From Phaeacidiphilus oryzae TH49 (lineage in GTDB: Bacteria; Actinomycetota; Actinomycetes; Streptomycetales; Streptomycetaceae), in assembly GCF_000744815.1 (NCBI RefSeq), contig NZ_JQMQ01000005.1, forward strand, positions 4,100,055 through 4,164,054: a stretch of 64,000 nucleotides of DNA, written 5' to 3'. A program made the position numbers and the translations under genes. Within the stretch, counting starts at the first letter, position 1, and every line of letters begins with the position of its first letter. Positions 1-7,618 of this stretch are shown here, piece after piece. The notes below the pieces were generated by a model. The model had not been told where the DNA came from and did no database searches. It saw only the letters and a program-made list of their open reading frames with translations.

Positions 1-73
1 CACCCCGCTCCCCTCCTCCCTGTGGCGGCCCCCGCCGCAAGGAGGAGGGGAGTCGGCCGTCAGCCGGGGCTGA

Positions 74-955
74 TCAACGGCCGCGCACAGTCGGCCCATC
101 AGCCCCATCGCTCCCACCTGTCTCGTCGATCCAGTCGGTCGAGCCTGCGGACTCGGCCTGCGGCGCGATCTCGGCGAGGCGCTCGCGCAGGGCGGCGGTG
201 ATGAACCGGTGGGCGTCGCTGCCGAGGACGAGCCGCAGTGGCGCCGGGGTCTGCGCGGCGCTCTCGATGATGCGGGCGGCCATCTTGGCCGGGTCGCCGA
301 TCGACGGCCGGCTGCGGTCGCCCGCCCCACGGGTCATCGCGGCCGGGGTGCCGTCGTAGGCCGGCATCGGAGTGGCCGACCGGAGGCTGCCGAAGCGGAA
401 CTCGGTTCGGGCGCCGCCGGGTTCGACGAGGGTGACCTCGATGCCGAACGGGGCGACCTCCTTGGCCAGCGACTCCATGAACCCCTCGATGCCCCACTTG
501 CCGGCGTGGTACAGCGAGGCGCCGGGGTGGGTGGCCTGGCCGCCGTAGGTGGAGAGCTGGACGATCCGTCCGCCGCCCTGGGCCCGGAGGTGGGGGAGGG
601 CGGCGCGAGCGACCTGGATCGATCCGGTCAGGTTGGTGGCGAGGACGTGGTCGATCTGCTCGTCGGTGAGCTCCTCGGCCGCGCCGAACAGGCCGTAGCC
701 GGCGTTGTTGACGACCACGTCGATGCGGCCCAGGTCGGCGAAGGCGGAGTCGACGACCTCGCGCACCCTCGCGGTGTCGGTGACGTCGAGCCGGGCGACC
801 CACAGCCGGTCGCCGTACCGCGCGGCGAGGTCGTCGACGGAGCCGGGGCGCCGGACGGTGCCGGCCACGCGGTGGCCGTCGGCGAGCAGCCGCTCGGTCA
901 GCGCGCGGCCGAGGCCGCTGTTGACTCCGGTGATGAACCAGGTGGACTGCGACAT
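74..955 (-). CDS. SDR family NAD(P)-dependent oxidoreductase
   Basis: Classical short-chain dehydrogenase/reductase of 293 residues, a single Rossmann domain. Visible motifs are the cofactor loop TGVNSGLG (residues 9-16), NNAG (83-86), the catalytic Ser near 135 and YHAGK with Tyr149 and Lys153. The family reduces carbonyls or oxidises alcohols with NAD(P)H in the cytosol; the substrate cannot be told from sequence. The C-terminal 20 residues are a Gly/Asp-rich tail outside the fold. It is divergent from an MmyB-type regulator and the 146 bp between them holds a strong inverted repeat, so the regulator probably controls this enzyme. Confidence 0.9.
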   Translation of the reverse strand: MSQSTWFITGVNSGLGRALTERLLADGHRVAGTVRRPGSVDDLAARYGDRLWVARLDVTDTARVREVVDSAFADLGRIDVVVNNAGYGLFGAAEELTDEQIDHVLATNLTGSIQVARAALPHLRAQGGGRIVQLSTYGGQATHPGASLYHAGKWGIEGFMESLAKEVAPFGIEVTLVEPGGARTEFRFGSLRSATPMPAYDGTPAAMTRGAGDRSRPSIGDPAKMAARIIESAAQTPAPLRLVLGSDAHRFITAALRERLAEIAPQAESAGSTDWIDETGGSDGADGPTVRGR

Positions 956-1034
956 GCGGGCTCGTTCCTCTCTCGGATCTCAGCTGGTCGACTCCAGGGT
1001 CGGCCGATCGCGGGAGGTGCGGGAGGTCCCTGGT

Positions 1035-1061
1035 GTCACTGCCAGTGACAGGGACAGTCAC
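1035..1061. promoter_or_regulatory. Operator candidate between SDR and MmyB-type regulator
   Basis: Two overlapping inverted repeats share one half-site: GTCACTGCCAGTGAC (1035-1049, arms GTCACT/AGTGAC) and GTGAC-N7-GTCAC (1045-1061). They lie about 40 bp upstream of the regulator start and 80 bp upstream of the SDR start. This is the arrangement expected for an autoregulated divergent pair. No clear -10/-35 boxes were assigned. Confidence 0.5.
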
Positions 1062-1101
1062 GCGGAGGCCGCCCGGGCCGGACAGCGCCTACCGTGGACG
1101 T

Positions 1102-1965
1102 ATGGCAGCGAGAGCGGCGGAAGCGGCAGGTGACGGCGGCAACGCCCTCGGTGCGTTCCTCCGCGCCAGGCGGGAGCTCGTCCGCCCGGAGGACGCCGGG
1201 ATCCCCGTCCGCGGGCTGCGGCGGGTGCCCGGCCTGCGGCGCGAGGAGGTGGCCATGCTGGCCGGCGTCAGCGCCCAGTACTACCTGCGGCTGGAGCAGG
1301 GCCGCGATCGGAACCCCTCGGTCCAGGTGCTGGAGGCCCTGGCCGGCGTCCTCCAGCTCGACGCCGAGTCCACCGGCTACCTCATGGAACTGGGCCGGCC
1401 GCGCACCCGACGGCGTGCGACCCGTCCCGCCGAGCGGGTGCCGGCGGGCACGCTGACGCTGCTGGACACGCTCAACGTCCCCGCCTTCGTCGTCAACCGG
1501 TACCGCGACGTGCTGGCCGCCAACCCCCTGGCGGTGGCGCTCTCGCCGCTGATGGCGCCCGGCACGAACCGCCTGATCGCCCTGTTCACCGACCCGCAGG
1601 CGGCCGTTTATCACCCCGACTGGGAGCAGAACACCGCCGGCGTCGTCGCCCAGCTGCGCGCCGAGGTCGGCACCGAGACCGACGACGCGCGCTTCCAGGC
1701 GCTGGTCGGCGAGCTCTCGCTGAAGAGCGAGCGCTTCCGGCGACTGTGGGCGCGCCACGACGTACGCCGTGGCGGCAGCGACACCGGCGTGATCCACCAC
1801 CCCCAGGTCGGCGACCTCGACCTGCGGCGGGAGAAGTACGCCGTGGTCGGCGCCGACGGACTGCTGCTGGTCGTCTACCACGCGGACCCGGGCACGGACT
1901 CCGCGGAGCGCCTGGCGCTGCTCGCCTCCCTGACGGCCGACGGGCAGCGCACGGGACCCCGATGA
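1102..1965 (+). CDS. Helix-turn-helix regulator with MmyB-like ligand-binding domain
   Basis: XRE-type DNA-binding protein of 287 residues. An N-terminal HTH (about residues 16-80, with LRREEVAMLAGVS and YYLRLEQGRD) is followed by an MmyB-like ligand-binding domain (about 110-275) containing the typical VNRYRDVLAANPLA stretch. Members of this family often sit divergent to short-chain dehydrogenases in actinomycetes and are thought to sense a small lipid-like molecule. I chose the ATG at 1102: an in-frame upstream extension to 1033 has no family-like sequence and would overlap the operator repeats. Confidence 0.88.
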   Translation: MAARAAEAAGDGGNALGAFLRARRELVRPEDAGIPVRGLRRVPGLRREEVAMLAGVSAQYYLRLEQGRDRNPSVQVLEALAGVLQLDAESTGYLMELGRPRTRRRATRPAERVPAGTLTLLDTLNVPAFVVNRYRDVLAANPLAVALSPLMAPGTNRLIALFTDPQAAVYHPDWEQNTAGVVAQLRAEVGTETDDARFQALVGELSLKSERFRRLWARHDVRRGGSDTGVIHHPQVGDLDLRREKYAVVGADGLLLVVYHADPGTDSAERLALLASLTADGQRTGPR

Positions 1966-2037
1966 CCCGCCGGCAGGCCGGACACCACCCCGCCCGATCG
2001 CCGAAGGCCCACGCCCCGGCGGCTACCCGCTAGACTG

Positions 2038-2072
2038 ACCCGCGTGCACCCACCAGGTGGGTGCACGCGGGT
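2038..2072. terminator. Long perfect hairpin, probable terminator
   Basis: A 35-nt palindrome with 17-bp arms ACCCGCGTGCACCCACC / GGTGGGTGCACGCGGGT around one central base, followed by GTTT. It lies 72 bp after the regulator stop and 69 bp before the tRNA gene, so it probably ends the upstream transcript. Confidence 0.6.
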
Positions 2073-2140
2073 GTTTGGGATCGCTGTCCGGGTCGCCCAC
2101 TCCGGTGGGATTTCCCCCGACTTCTCCCATACCTCCCCGC

Positions 2141-2213
2141 GCCTCCGTAGCTCAGGGGATAGAGCACCGCTCTCCTAAAGCGGGTGTCGCAGGTTCGAAT
2201 CCTGCCGGGGGCA
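2141..2213 (+). tRNA. tRNA-Arg (anticodon CCU)
   Basis: Full cloverleaf of 73 nt. The acceptor stem is GCCTCCG with CGGGGGC and the discriminator is A2213. The anticodon stem is CCGCT/AGCGG with loop CTCCTAA, giving anticodon CCT at 2174-2176, which reads AGG. The T arm is GCAGG-TTCGAAT-CCTGC. CCA is not encoded. The last 36 nt of the gene are duplicated 1.3 kb downstream (3472-3508), as expected when an integrase uses the 3' end of a tRNA as its attachment site. Confidence 0.95.
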
Positions 2214-2214
2214 C
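2178..2214 (+). repeat. attL-like direct repeat (tRNA 3' end)
   Basis: The 37-bp segment covering the anticodon-stem 3' side, variable loop, T arm, acceptor 3' strand and one following base. It matches 3472-3508 at 35 of 37 positions. The intact tRNA is on this side, the usual polarity for elements that restore the tRNA on integration. Confidence 0.6.
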
Positions 2215-2230
2215 TCTGTCTGACCAGGGA

Positions 2231-2262
2231 AAAGCCCCGGGCCATGATCGGCCCGGGGCTTT
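2231..2262 (+). terminator. Rho-independent-type terminator after tRNA-Arg
   Basis: Perfect 13-bp stem AAAGCCCCGGGCC / GGCCCGGGGCTTT with a 6-nt loop, 17 bp after the tRNA. If the duplicated tRNA end downstream marks an integration event, this hairpin came with the element. Confidence 0.75.
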
Positions 2263-2748
2263 CGCGTGCCGGATGACATCCGGCATTGACAGCAACGAGG
2301 GCGGGCACCGCCGGCCGGGCGGTGCCTCAGCAGCCGGTCCATGTGGCTGATCGCTTCGCGCTGCGTATCCTCGCCGCTCACAGCCGGGTCTTCCTACGCC
2401 CCGGCAGCGGGCTGCAAACGCTGGTCCGGGAGATCTGCCACCGCAAGCAGGTACTCGACCAAGCGACGACCGAAGGCCAGGAACTCCACAGCATTGAGTA
2501 ACGCAGAGTTACGAAATTGGCTCGCTCTCCCCTGTATCGTCGTGGGGCGTGGGTGCGCCCAGAAGCCCGGGGGACGCGTCCGCCGGATCGGGTGTGGTCA
2601 CTGTAGGTGAACACCCGTTGAGTTGCCTCGGCAAGGGCGCGATGGGCGTAGGCGTGAGCGGCGTGCCGGACAGATGGCCGACAGTACGCTGAGCCCAGTG
2701 GGATCGGTCCGCGGCACAGCGTCCAGGAGGTGCTTCATCTCGGCCGAG
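2263..2748. other. Intergenic stretch with no confident gene
   Basis: About 490 bp between the tRNA terminator and the Uma2 gene. Short open frames exist on both strands. The most protein-like is a minus-strand fragment around 2400-2490 reading VEFLAFGRRLVEYLLAVADL before a stop, but it has no proper start and I do not recognise it. It could be debris of an integrated element. Confidence 0.4.
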
Positions 2749-3303
2749 ATGGTTGCCCCGGCGTGGATGCATGAGCAGATCACGGCGGAGGAGTACGAGT
2801 CCTGGTCCGATGAGCAGTGCGCCGGCATCGAGATCGTGGACGGGATGGTCGTCGTGAGTCCGACCGCGTCCAAGCGGCACAACCGGCTGGCCCGGATTCT
2901 GGCGAACGCCCTGGATGCCGCCGCGGGCCCGGAGTGGAACGCCGACACGGACTTCGACGTCCGGCTCCAGGACGTCCCGCTCACCAATCGGCGCCCGGAT
3001 GTCGTCGTGTACCGCGCAGACACGATCGACATCACCCCCACTCGCCCCGAGCACGTGCTGCTGGTCGCGGAGGTGGTGTCGCCGGGTTCGGAGACCACCG
3101 ACCGAATCGTGAAGGTCGACCAGTACGCCAAGGCCGGCATCGGCTTCTACTGGCGGATCGAGCAGGCCGCGACGGGCGTTCCTCTCGTGTACACCTACGT
3201 TCTCGACCCCGCGACGAAGATCTATCGGGACGGAGACGTGTTCACCGGCGTCATCAAGTCGGCGGCCCCGTTCCCGGTGCGGATCGACCTCGGGCAGGTC
3301 TGA
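2749..3303 (+). CDS. Uma2 family endonuclease (DUF820)
   Basis: PD-(D/E)xK-fold protein of 184 residues from the ATG at 2749. Visible are the N-terminal MHEQITAEEYESW segment, the EIVDGMVVVSP strand, RPDVVVY with the metal-binding Asp, and LLVAEVVSPGSE followed by KVDQYAKAGI with the catalytic Glu and Lys positions. Uma2 proteins are abundant in Streptomyces; their biological target is not established. In-frame ATGs exist upstream (2623, 2674) but the family begins near 2749; the AGGAGG at 2725-2730 is rather far from it (18 nt). The gene lies between the tRNA and its duplicated 3' end, so it may be cargo of a decayed element. Confidence 0.82.
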   Translation: MVAPAWMHEQITAEEYESWSDEQCAGIEIVDGMVVVSPTASKRHNRLARILANALDAAAGPEWNADTDFDVRLQDVPLTNRRPDVVVYRADTIDITPTRPEHVLLVAEVVSPGSETTDRIVKVDQYAKAGIGFYWRIEQAATGVPLVYTYVLDPATKIYRDGDVFTGVIKSAAPFPVRIDLGQV

Positions 3304-3471
3304 CCAGGCGCTGACCATCAGCCGGCAGCGCGTCAGCGATGGGTGCGCGGACGGTCCGACACAGGGCGGCATGAGCCGGATCAAGTGGTTTACCGTGCCG
3401 CTCCGACCAGGGGAAACAGCACCGCACGGCAGTGCCGGGCACCACCCGGCAAGGACTCGGCCCCACTTCTG

Positions 3472-3508
3472 AAGCGGGTGTCGTAGGTTTGAATCCTGCC
3501 GGGGGCAC
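3472..3508 (+). repeat. attR-like tRNA-Arg 3' remnant
   Basis: Begins AAGCGGGTGTCG and ends CCTGCCGGGGGCAC; identical to 2178-2214 except for two C-to-T changes (T3484 and T3490). The sequence before 3470 does not resemble the tRNA 5' half, so this is a 3' fragment and not a second gene. A terminator-like hairpin follows, consistent with the original chromosomal tRNA end and its terminator being displaced by an insertion. Confidence 0.6.
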
Positions 3509-3537
3509 CAACCGCCGGGCGACCGGCGCGTACGACG

Positions 3538-3578
3538 AAGGCCCGGGTCAACGGGGGAGTCCCGAAGGCCTGGGCCTT
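3538..3578. terminator. Hairpin downstream of tRNA remnant
   Basis: Stem AAGGCCCGGG / CCTGGGCCTT with one mismatch and a 21-nt loop, followed by a T-containing stretch. It probably was the original tRNA terminator and may now serve the convergent genes on either side. Confidence 0.45.
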
Positions 3579-3627
3579 GATCGTTTCTGGGGGCGGAGGG
3601 GTGTCGGCCTGTGTGGGGGGTGGCGGT

Positions 3628-4659
3628 TCAGGCGTGGAGGACGACCTTTCCGGTGGTGGTGCCGGATTCGGCCAGGCGCATTGCCTCGGCGGCCTGGGTG
3701 AGGGGGAGTGAGGCGGCTATCCGGGCGGTGATCTCGCCGCGTTGGAGCGCTCGGAAGACCTCGGTGAGGTCGGCTCGCAGCCTGGACTGGAAGCGGCCGC
3801 GGCGCAGGGCTCGGCCGGCCCAGACGTTGAAGAAGTAGGCCCGGCGGCGGTTGGGCAGGGCGTTCCACAGCCATACGCGGCCGAGGAGCTTGAGGACGGG
3901 CCACTGCTTGGAGCCCTCCTGGTCGAGGGTGGACGCACTGCCGTAGGAGACGAGGGTGCCGCCGGGCGCGAGCAGCCGCCAGGAGTCGACGATGCCTCGG
4001 CCGCCGACGTGGTCGAAGACGGCGTCCACCCCGCGCGGGGCGAGCTCGCGAACGCGGGCGGGGATGTCCTCGGTGCGGTAGACGATCGGGCTCACCCCCC
4101 GCTCCCGCAGCTCCGCGTGATGGCGCGTGGAGGCGGTGCCGATCACGTGGGCCCCGGCGGCTTGGGCGAGTTGGACCAGGACCGTGCCGACTCCCCCGTT
4201 GGCGCCGTGCACCAGGACGGTCTGCCCGGCGCGGACGCGGGCCTTGCGATGGAGCATCTGCCAGGCCGTGATGCCGTTGATCACCACGGTCTCCGCCTCG
4301 GCCGGGCCGATCCCGTCCGGGACCGGCACCGCGTCGTCGGCGTCCAGGACGATGTGGCTGGCCCAGCCGCCCACCTTCAGCAGCGCGGCCACCCGGGTCC
4401 CGACCAGACCGGCGCCGGCTCCGTCCCCGGCCGCCACCACGGTGCCGACCATGTCGTAGCCGGGGACGAAGGGGAAGGGCGGCTGGTCGTAGTAGCGGCC
4501 GCGGCGCATCTGCTGCTCCGCGAAGGAGACACCGGTCGCCTCCATGCGGACGACGACCTGCCCCGGCCCGGCAGTGGGGACGGCACCCCGCCGCACCTGC
4601 AGTTCCTCCGGCTCGACCTCGCCCGGCAGCACTACCTCGATCATCTCTGCGGCGTTCAT
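3628..4659 (-). CDS. Medium-chain (zinc-type) dehydrogenase, quinone-reductase-like
   Basis: MDR-superfamily oxidoreductase of 343 residues: an N-terminal GroES-like domain (to about 125) and a Rossmann domain with HGANGGVGT at 151-159. It lacks the Cys/His set for catalytic zinc, so it belongs with the NADPH:quinone reductase type that reduces enones or quinones. I chose the ATG at 4659 because GGAGGT sits 5 nt upstream; an in-frame ATG at 4680 is less well placed. Divergent to a TetR gene, with two copies of a matching operator-like sequence between them. Confidence 0.88.
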   Translation of the reverse strand: MNAAEMIEVVLPGEVEPEELQVRRGAVPTAGPGQVVVRMEATGVSFAEQQMRRGRYYDQPPFPFVPGYDMVGTVVAAGDGAGAGLVGTRVAALLKVGGWASHIVLDADDAVPVPDGIGPAEAETVVINGITAWQMLHRKARVRAGQTVLVHGANGGVGTVLVQLAQAAGAHVIGTASTRHHAELRERGVSPIVYRTEDIPARVRELAPRGVDAVFDHVGGRGIVDSWRLLAPGGTLVSYGSASTLDQEGSKQWPVLKLLGRVWLWNALPNRRRAYFFNVWAGRALRRGRFQSRLRADLTEVFRALQRGEITARIAASLPLTQAAEAMRLAESGTTTGKVVLHA

Positions 4660-4710
4660 GGCGACCTCCATCGACTCCACTGGCAGACGGCGTTAGCGCC
4701 TGACATGTTC

Positions 4711-4725
4711 GTTAGAAGTTATAAC
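4711..4725. promoter_or_regulatory. Operator-like site 1 of the TetR/MDR pair
   Basis: GTTAGAAGTTATAAC, a quasi-palindrome with arms GTTA/TAAC. It matches the reverse complement of site 2 (4755-4769) at GTTAGA-N3-TATAAC. The centres are 44 bp apart. Confidence 0.55.
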
Positions 4726-4754
4726 TCGCAGCGAGGTGACAGGCAAGTGCGTTC

Positions 4755-4769
4755 GTTATAGGGTCTAAC
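4755..4769. promoter_or_regulatory. Operator-like site 2 of the TetR/MDR pair
   Basis: GTTATAGGGTCTAAC; its reverse complement is GTTAGACCCTATAAC, sharing 12 of 15 positions with site 1. Both sites lie in the AT-richest part of the divergent intergenic region. Confidence 0.55.
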
Positions 4770-4846
4770 CAAGAGCGTCCGGCGGAGGCGGACATGGCCA
4801 GAAGCCGAGAAGCAAGGAAGCACGAACGCAAGGAAGGGGTGAGCGC

Positions 4847-5500
4847 ATGGCTGTCGCGGGCAAGGAGACGCCGCGGGAGCGCTATCGCGCCCAGCTGCGT
4901 GCCGAGATCAAGGAGCAGGCCTGGGCGCAGATCGCCGCCGCCGGGGCGCCGGGGGTGTCCCTGAATGCCATCGCCAAACAGCTGGGCATGAGCGGCCCCG
5001 CGCTCTACCGGTACTTCTCCTGCCGGGACGAGCTGATCACCGAGCTGATCCGGGACGCCTACCGCAGCCTCGCCGACACCATCCGCGCCGCCGCCGACTC
5101 CGGCGCGGACCTGGGCGGACTGGGTCGCGCCCTGCGCGCCTGGGCGCTGGACGACCCCCAGCGCTACTTCCTCATCTACGGCACGCCCGTCCCCGGCTAC
5201 CACGCGCCGGAGGACATCACCGTGATCGCCGCGGAGATCATGGACGCCCTCCTCGACGCCGCCCAGTCCGGTGAAGCCGCCACCGAAGCCCCGGGCGACT
5301 CCCGCCTGGAGGCCCACTTCGCCGAGCACCGCGGCTGGGCGGCCGCCCACCCGGCGCCCCCGGCCGCCCTGCGCCGTGCGCTGCTCTTCTGGACCCGCCT
5401 GCACGGCGTGCTCTCACTGGAGTTGGCAGGCCACTTCGCCGGCATGGGACTCGATCCGGCCGAGCTGTACGCCGGCGAGTTGCGCCAGCTGACCCGATAG
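4847..5500 (+). CDS. TetR/AcrR family regulator with WHG-type C-terminal domain
   Basis: A 217-residue repressor: an N-terminal TetR HTH (about 20-65, ending ALYRYFSCRDELITEL) and a C-terminal ligand domain with RYFLIYGTPVPGYHAP, as in WHG-domain TetR proteins. The ATG at 4847 follows GGAAGGGG at a good distance. It probably represses itself and the divergent MDR enzyme through the two GTTAGA-N3-TATAAC sites; the inducer is likely an electrophile or quinone handled by that enzyme (inference). Confidence 0.9.
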   Translation: MAVAGKETPRERYRAQLRAEIKEQAWAQIAAAGAPGVSLNAIAKQLGMSGPALYRYFSCRDELITELIRDAYRSLADTIRAAADSGADLGGLGRALRAWALDDPQRYFLIYGTPVPGYHAPEDITVIAAEIMDALLDAAQSGEAATEAPGDSRLEAHFAEHRGWAAAHPAPPAALRRALLFWTRLHGVLSLELAGHFAGMGLDPAELYAGELRQLTR

Positions 5501-5605
5501 GCGGCGCGCCTGCGGTTCTCGGACGCCGCCCGGCCGAGACGGTGGGGGGTGCGGGGTGCCTGCCGTCCCGCCGTCGACCTGCATCCGTCCGTGGAGCGCC
5601 GAGCG

Positions 5606-5902
5606 CTAACTCCCCTCGGGGTGCTCGGCCTTCTCGGCCTGCCGGGCCGGCCGGCGGGCGTCCCTCCGGGCTCGTCGCGCCGCGTGGTTGGCCTCCGCCC
5701 GCTGCCGGAACGGGGGGTTGCGATCCCAGAAGGTTCCGTACAGGGCGATCGCGAAGAACAGTGCGGCCGTGATGGCGACCTGGATCGTCGCTCCCTCGGT
5801 CTACCGGTGGTGAGGAGCCCAGCCCTCCAGGCCGACGAGGGCCACGATGGTGAGACTGCGACCGAACCTCACCAGGAACTTTCGAATTTCCTCACGCGTC
5901 AC
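5606..5902 (-). pseudogene. Small membrane protein interrupted by an in-frame stop
   Basis: Reading from a GTG at 5902 gives MTREEIRKFLVRFGRSLTI, a first hydrophobic stretch and then a TAG at 5801-5803 after 33 codons. The same frame continues without another stop through a second hydrophobic segment, ITAALFFAIALYGTFWDRNP, and a charged Arg/Ala/Glu-rich tail to a stop at 5606. The downstream part has no ATG, GTG or TTG of its own. The simplest reading is one two-helix protein of about 98 residues broken by a nonsense change. I do not recognise a named family. Confidence 0.4.
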
Positions 5903-6016
5903 GCGCCGAACAGTAGTGCTCCGCGCCTGTTCGGCGGACGCCGAAGCCGAAACGTGATGATGACGATGCGCCACCGCCGCGGCGCCGGTCGCCACCGATG
6001 GGGTCTGCGCGGGGAA

Positions 6017-6045
6017 TTGACAGGTCGTCATCAAGTGCTTAGCGT
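6017..6045 (+). promoter_or_regulatory. Promoter of the alginate lyase gene
   Basis: TTGACA (6017-6022), a 17-bp spacer and TAGCGT (6040-6045), a good match to the housekeeping sigma-70 (HrdB-type) consensus of Streptomyces. It lies 82 bp upstream of the start codon. Confidence 0.6.
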
Positions 6046-6126
6046 CGCAGGAATTCAAGAGTGCAACCTGTGTTCATGTGGATGAACATAGGTGGCGCCG
6101 AATCGGTCGAGCGACGGGACGATTCC

Positions 6127-6951
6127 ATGCGTATCCGAACTCTGTCGGGCGTTCTGATCAGTGCTGCGGCCGCGATGGCGGTCTGTGCGGGCGGGGCTCT
6201 GCCGGCGGCGGCCGCCGTCGGTGCCGGCACCGGTGCCGCACCGGTGCGGGTCACCCCCGCGCTCAGCACCTCCGTCGCCCCGGGCGGGAACTTCGATCTC
6301 TCGGTGTGGGAGCTTCAGCTGCCCATCGGATCCCCCGGGTCGCCGACCACGATCTCGCCGTCGCAGCTGGAGGGGGCGAACGGGTTCCAGGACTCCTACT
6401 TCTACACCGACACCCGCGACGGTGCGATGACGTTCTGGGACCCGGAGAGCGGGGTCACCACGCCCAACTCCCACTACGCCCGGTCCGAGCTTCGGGAGAT
6501 GAACAGCGACGGGACGCCGGCCGACTGGTCGCTCAGCGGTACCAGCGAGTTGAAGGCCACACTGCGGGTGGTCTCGGTGACCGACCACGTCTGCGTCGGT
6601 CAGATCCACCTCGGCAGCGGCGGCACCTCCACCAAGCCGCTGGCGGAGCTGTACTTCCACAACGACGGATCGATCGTCCTCGGCACGGAGGACTCGCCCT
6701 CGGGCGGCCAGACCGACCACCCGGTCGGCAACGTCCCGGTCGGCAAGACCTGGTCCTACACCCTCGGGGTCTCAGGCGGCGAGATCGACCTGACGGTCAA
6801 CGGCACCACCACCCACTACGCCATCCCCAGCTCCTTCGACGCCTACCGGCAGTACTTCAAGGCGGGCTCCTACAACCAGTCGTCCTCGTCCAGTACGACC
6901 AACGGCGCCCGGGTCGCGTTCTACGGGCTCAGCGTCTCGCACAGCGGCTGA
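6127..6951 (+). CDS. Secreted polysaccharide lyase family 7 (alginate lyase)
   Basis: A 274-residue secreted enzyme. The ATG at 6127 opens a classic Sec signal peptide (MRIRT then a long Ala-rich hydrophobic core ending around LPAAAAV). The PL7 jelly-roll domain carries the three family motifs: RSELRE at 119-124, QIH at 159-161 and YFKAGSYNQ from 243. These supply the catalytic Arg, Gln, His and Tyr that cleave glycosidic bonds in polyuronates by beta-elimination. No carbohydrate-binding module and no neighbouring sugar-uptake genes are present, so it acts as a stand-alone extracellular enzyme. Mannuronate or guluronate preference cannot be judged securely; QIH is usually linked to guluronate-containing substrates. 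Confidence 0.92.
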   Translation: MRIRTLSGVLISAAAAMAVCAGGALPAAAAVGAGTGAAPVRVTPALSTSVAPGGNFDLSVWELQLPIGSPGSPTTISPSQLEGANGFQDSYFYTDTRDGAMTFWDPESGVTTPNSHYARSELREMNSDGTPADWSLSGTSELKATLRVVSVTDHVCVGQIHLGSGGTSTKPLAELYFHNDGSIVLGTEDSPSGGQTDHPVGNVPVGKTWSYTLGVSGGEIDLTVNGTTTHYAIPSSFDAYRQYFKAGSYNQSSSSSTTNGARVAFYGLSVSHSG

Positions 6952-6976
6952 GAGCGCGCCCGGCGGCGGCCTCCGC

Positions 6977-7534
6977 TCACAGGGCCAGGCTGCGGGCGTA
7001 GTTGACCCGGTTCATCAGGTCCATCACCTGCTGCGGGGTGCTCACCGGGATGGAGGTGGTGTGGTAGCGGCCGCCGCCGGAGACGGTGATCTGGACGTGG
7101 CCGGTCGTCTGGCGCTCCTTCATCAGGAGGAAGAGGAGGCCGACGAAGCAGAAGAGGAAGAAGACCACCGCCAGGACGATCCCGACCGGGGCGATCCGCT
7201 CCTCGGTACGGGAGAGGTCGTTGGCGGTCCAGACGGCGCCCTGGAGGGGGATGGGGCCGGCCGGGGTGAGGATCCCGGTGGGCGTCACCGTGATGTCGCC
7301 GAGGACGACCAGCGGCTGGACGTTGACGGGCGGCGCGGGCGGATAGCCGTAGCCGGGGGCGGCCGGCGGCGCGGGGTGCGGGTACCCGTACACCGGAGCG
7401 CCCGGCGGCTGCGGCTGCGCCGCCTGCCCCGGCGGCTGCGCCTGCCCCGCCTGCGGTGGCCCGAAGGGCGGTGGCGCGGGCGGGGTGCCCGGCTGCCCCT
7501 GGGGTGCTCCGGGATCGGGCTGAGGCATCGTCAT
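6977..7534 (-). CDS. Proline-rich single-pass membrane protein of unknown function
   Basis: A 185-residue protein. The N-terminal 70 residues are Pro/Gln/Gly-rich (PPGQ, PAPP, GYPHP repeats), then comes a short beta-rich segment (VVLGDITVTPTGILTPAGPI), one transmembrane helix at about 114-138, and a C-terminal domain ending in STPQQVMDLMNRVNYARSLAL. The GTG/ATG cluster was resolved by choosing the ATG at 7534, preceded by a GGGGGACGA ribosome-binding site. This architecture is common among uncharacterised Streptomyces membrane proteins. Convergent with the alginate lyase. Confidence 0.75.
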   Translation of the reverse strand: MTMPQPDPGAPQGQPGTPPAPPPFGPPQAGQAQPPGQAAQPQPPGAPVYGYPHPAPPAAPGYGYPPAPPVNVQPLVVLGDITVTPTGILTPAGPIPLQGAVWTANDLSRTEERIAPVGIVLAVVFFLFCFVGLLFLLMKERQTTGHVQITVSGGGRYHTTSIPVSTPQQVMDLMNRVNYARSLAL

Positions 7535-7618
7535 GGACCGTCGTCCCCCCGCGAGTTGATCCGGTTGCCGGTCTGGGCTCCCAGTCTTTCGCAAGAGGCG
7601 CGCGTGCGGTGGGTTTTC

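Larger units (their letters stand above)
3304..3627. other. Gene-free stretch holding a tRNA remnant and hairpin
   Basis: 324 bp between the Uma2 gene and the convergent MDR gene. It contains the tRNA-Arg 3' remnant (3472-3508) and a terminator-like hairpin (3538-3578). I see nothing else supportable here. Confidence 0.6.
5501..6126. other. Intergenic region between TetR gene and alginate lyase
   Basis: 626 bp. It holds the interrupted small membrane protein on the minus strand (5606-5902) and the alginate lyase promoter near 6017-6045. GC drops around 5870-6060. No other gene is supportable. Confidence 0.5.

Noticed and set aside
2286..2501. 71-codon plus-strand frame after the tRNA
   Set aside because: No ribosome-binding site and no recognisable family. 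The complementary strand is equally open and looks slightly more protein-like.
3472..3508. A second tRNA-Arg gene
   Set aside because: Only the 3' half is present; there is no acceptor 5' strand or D arm, and two bases differ from the intact gene.
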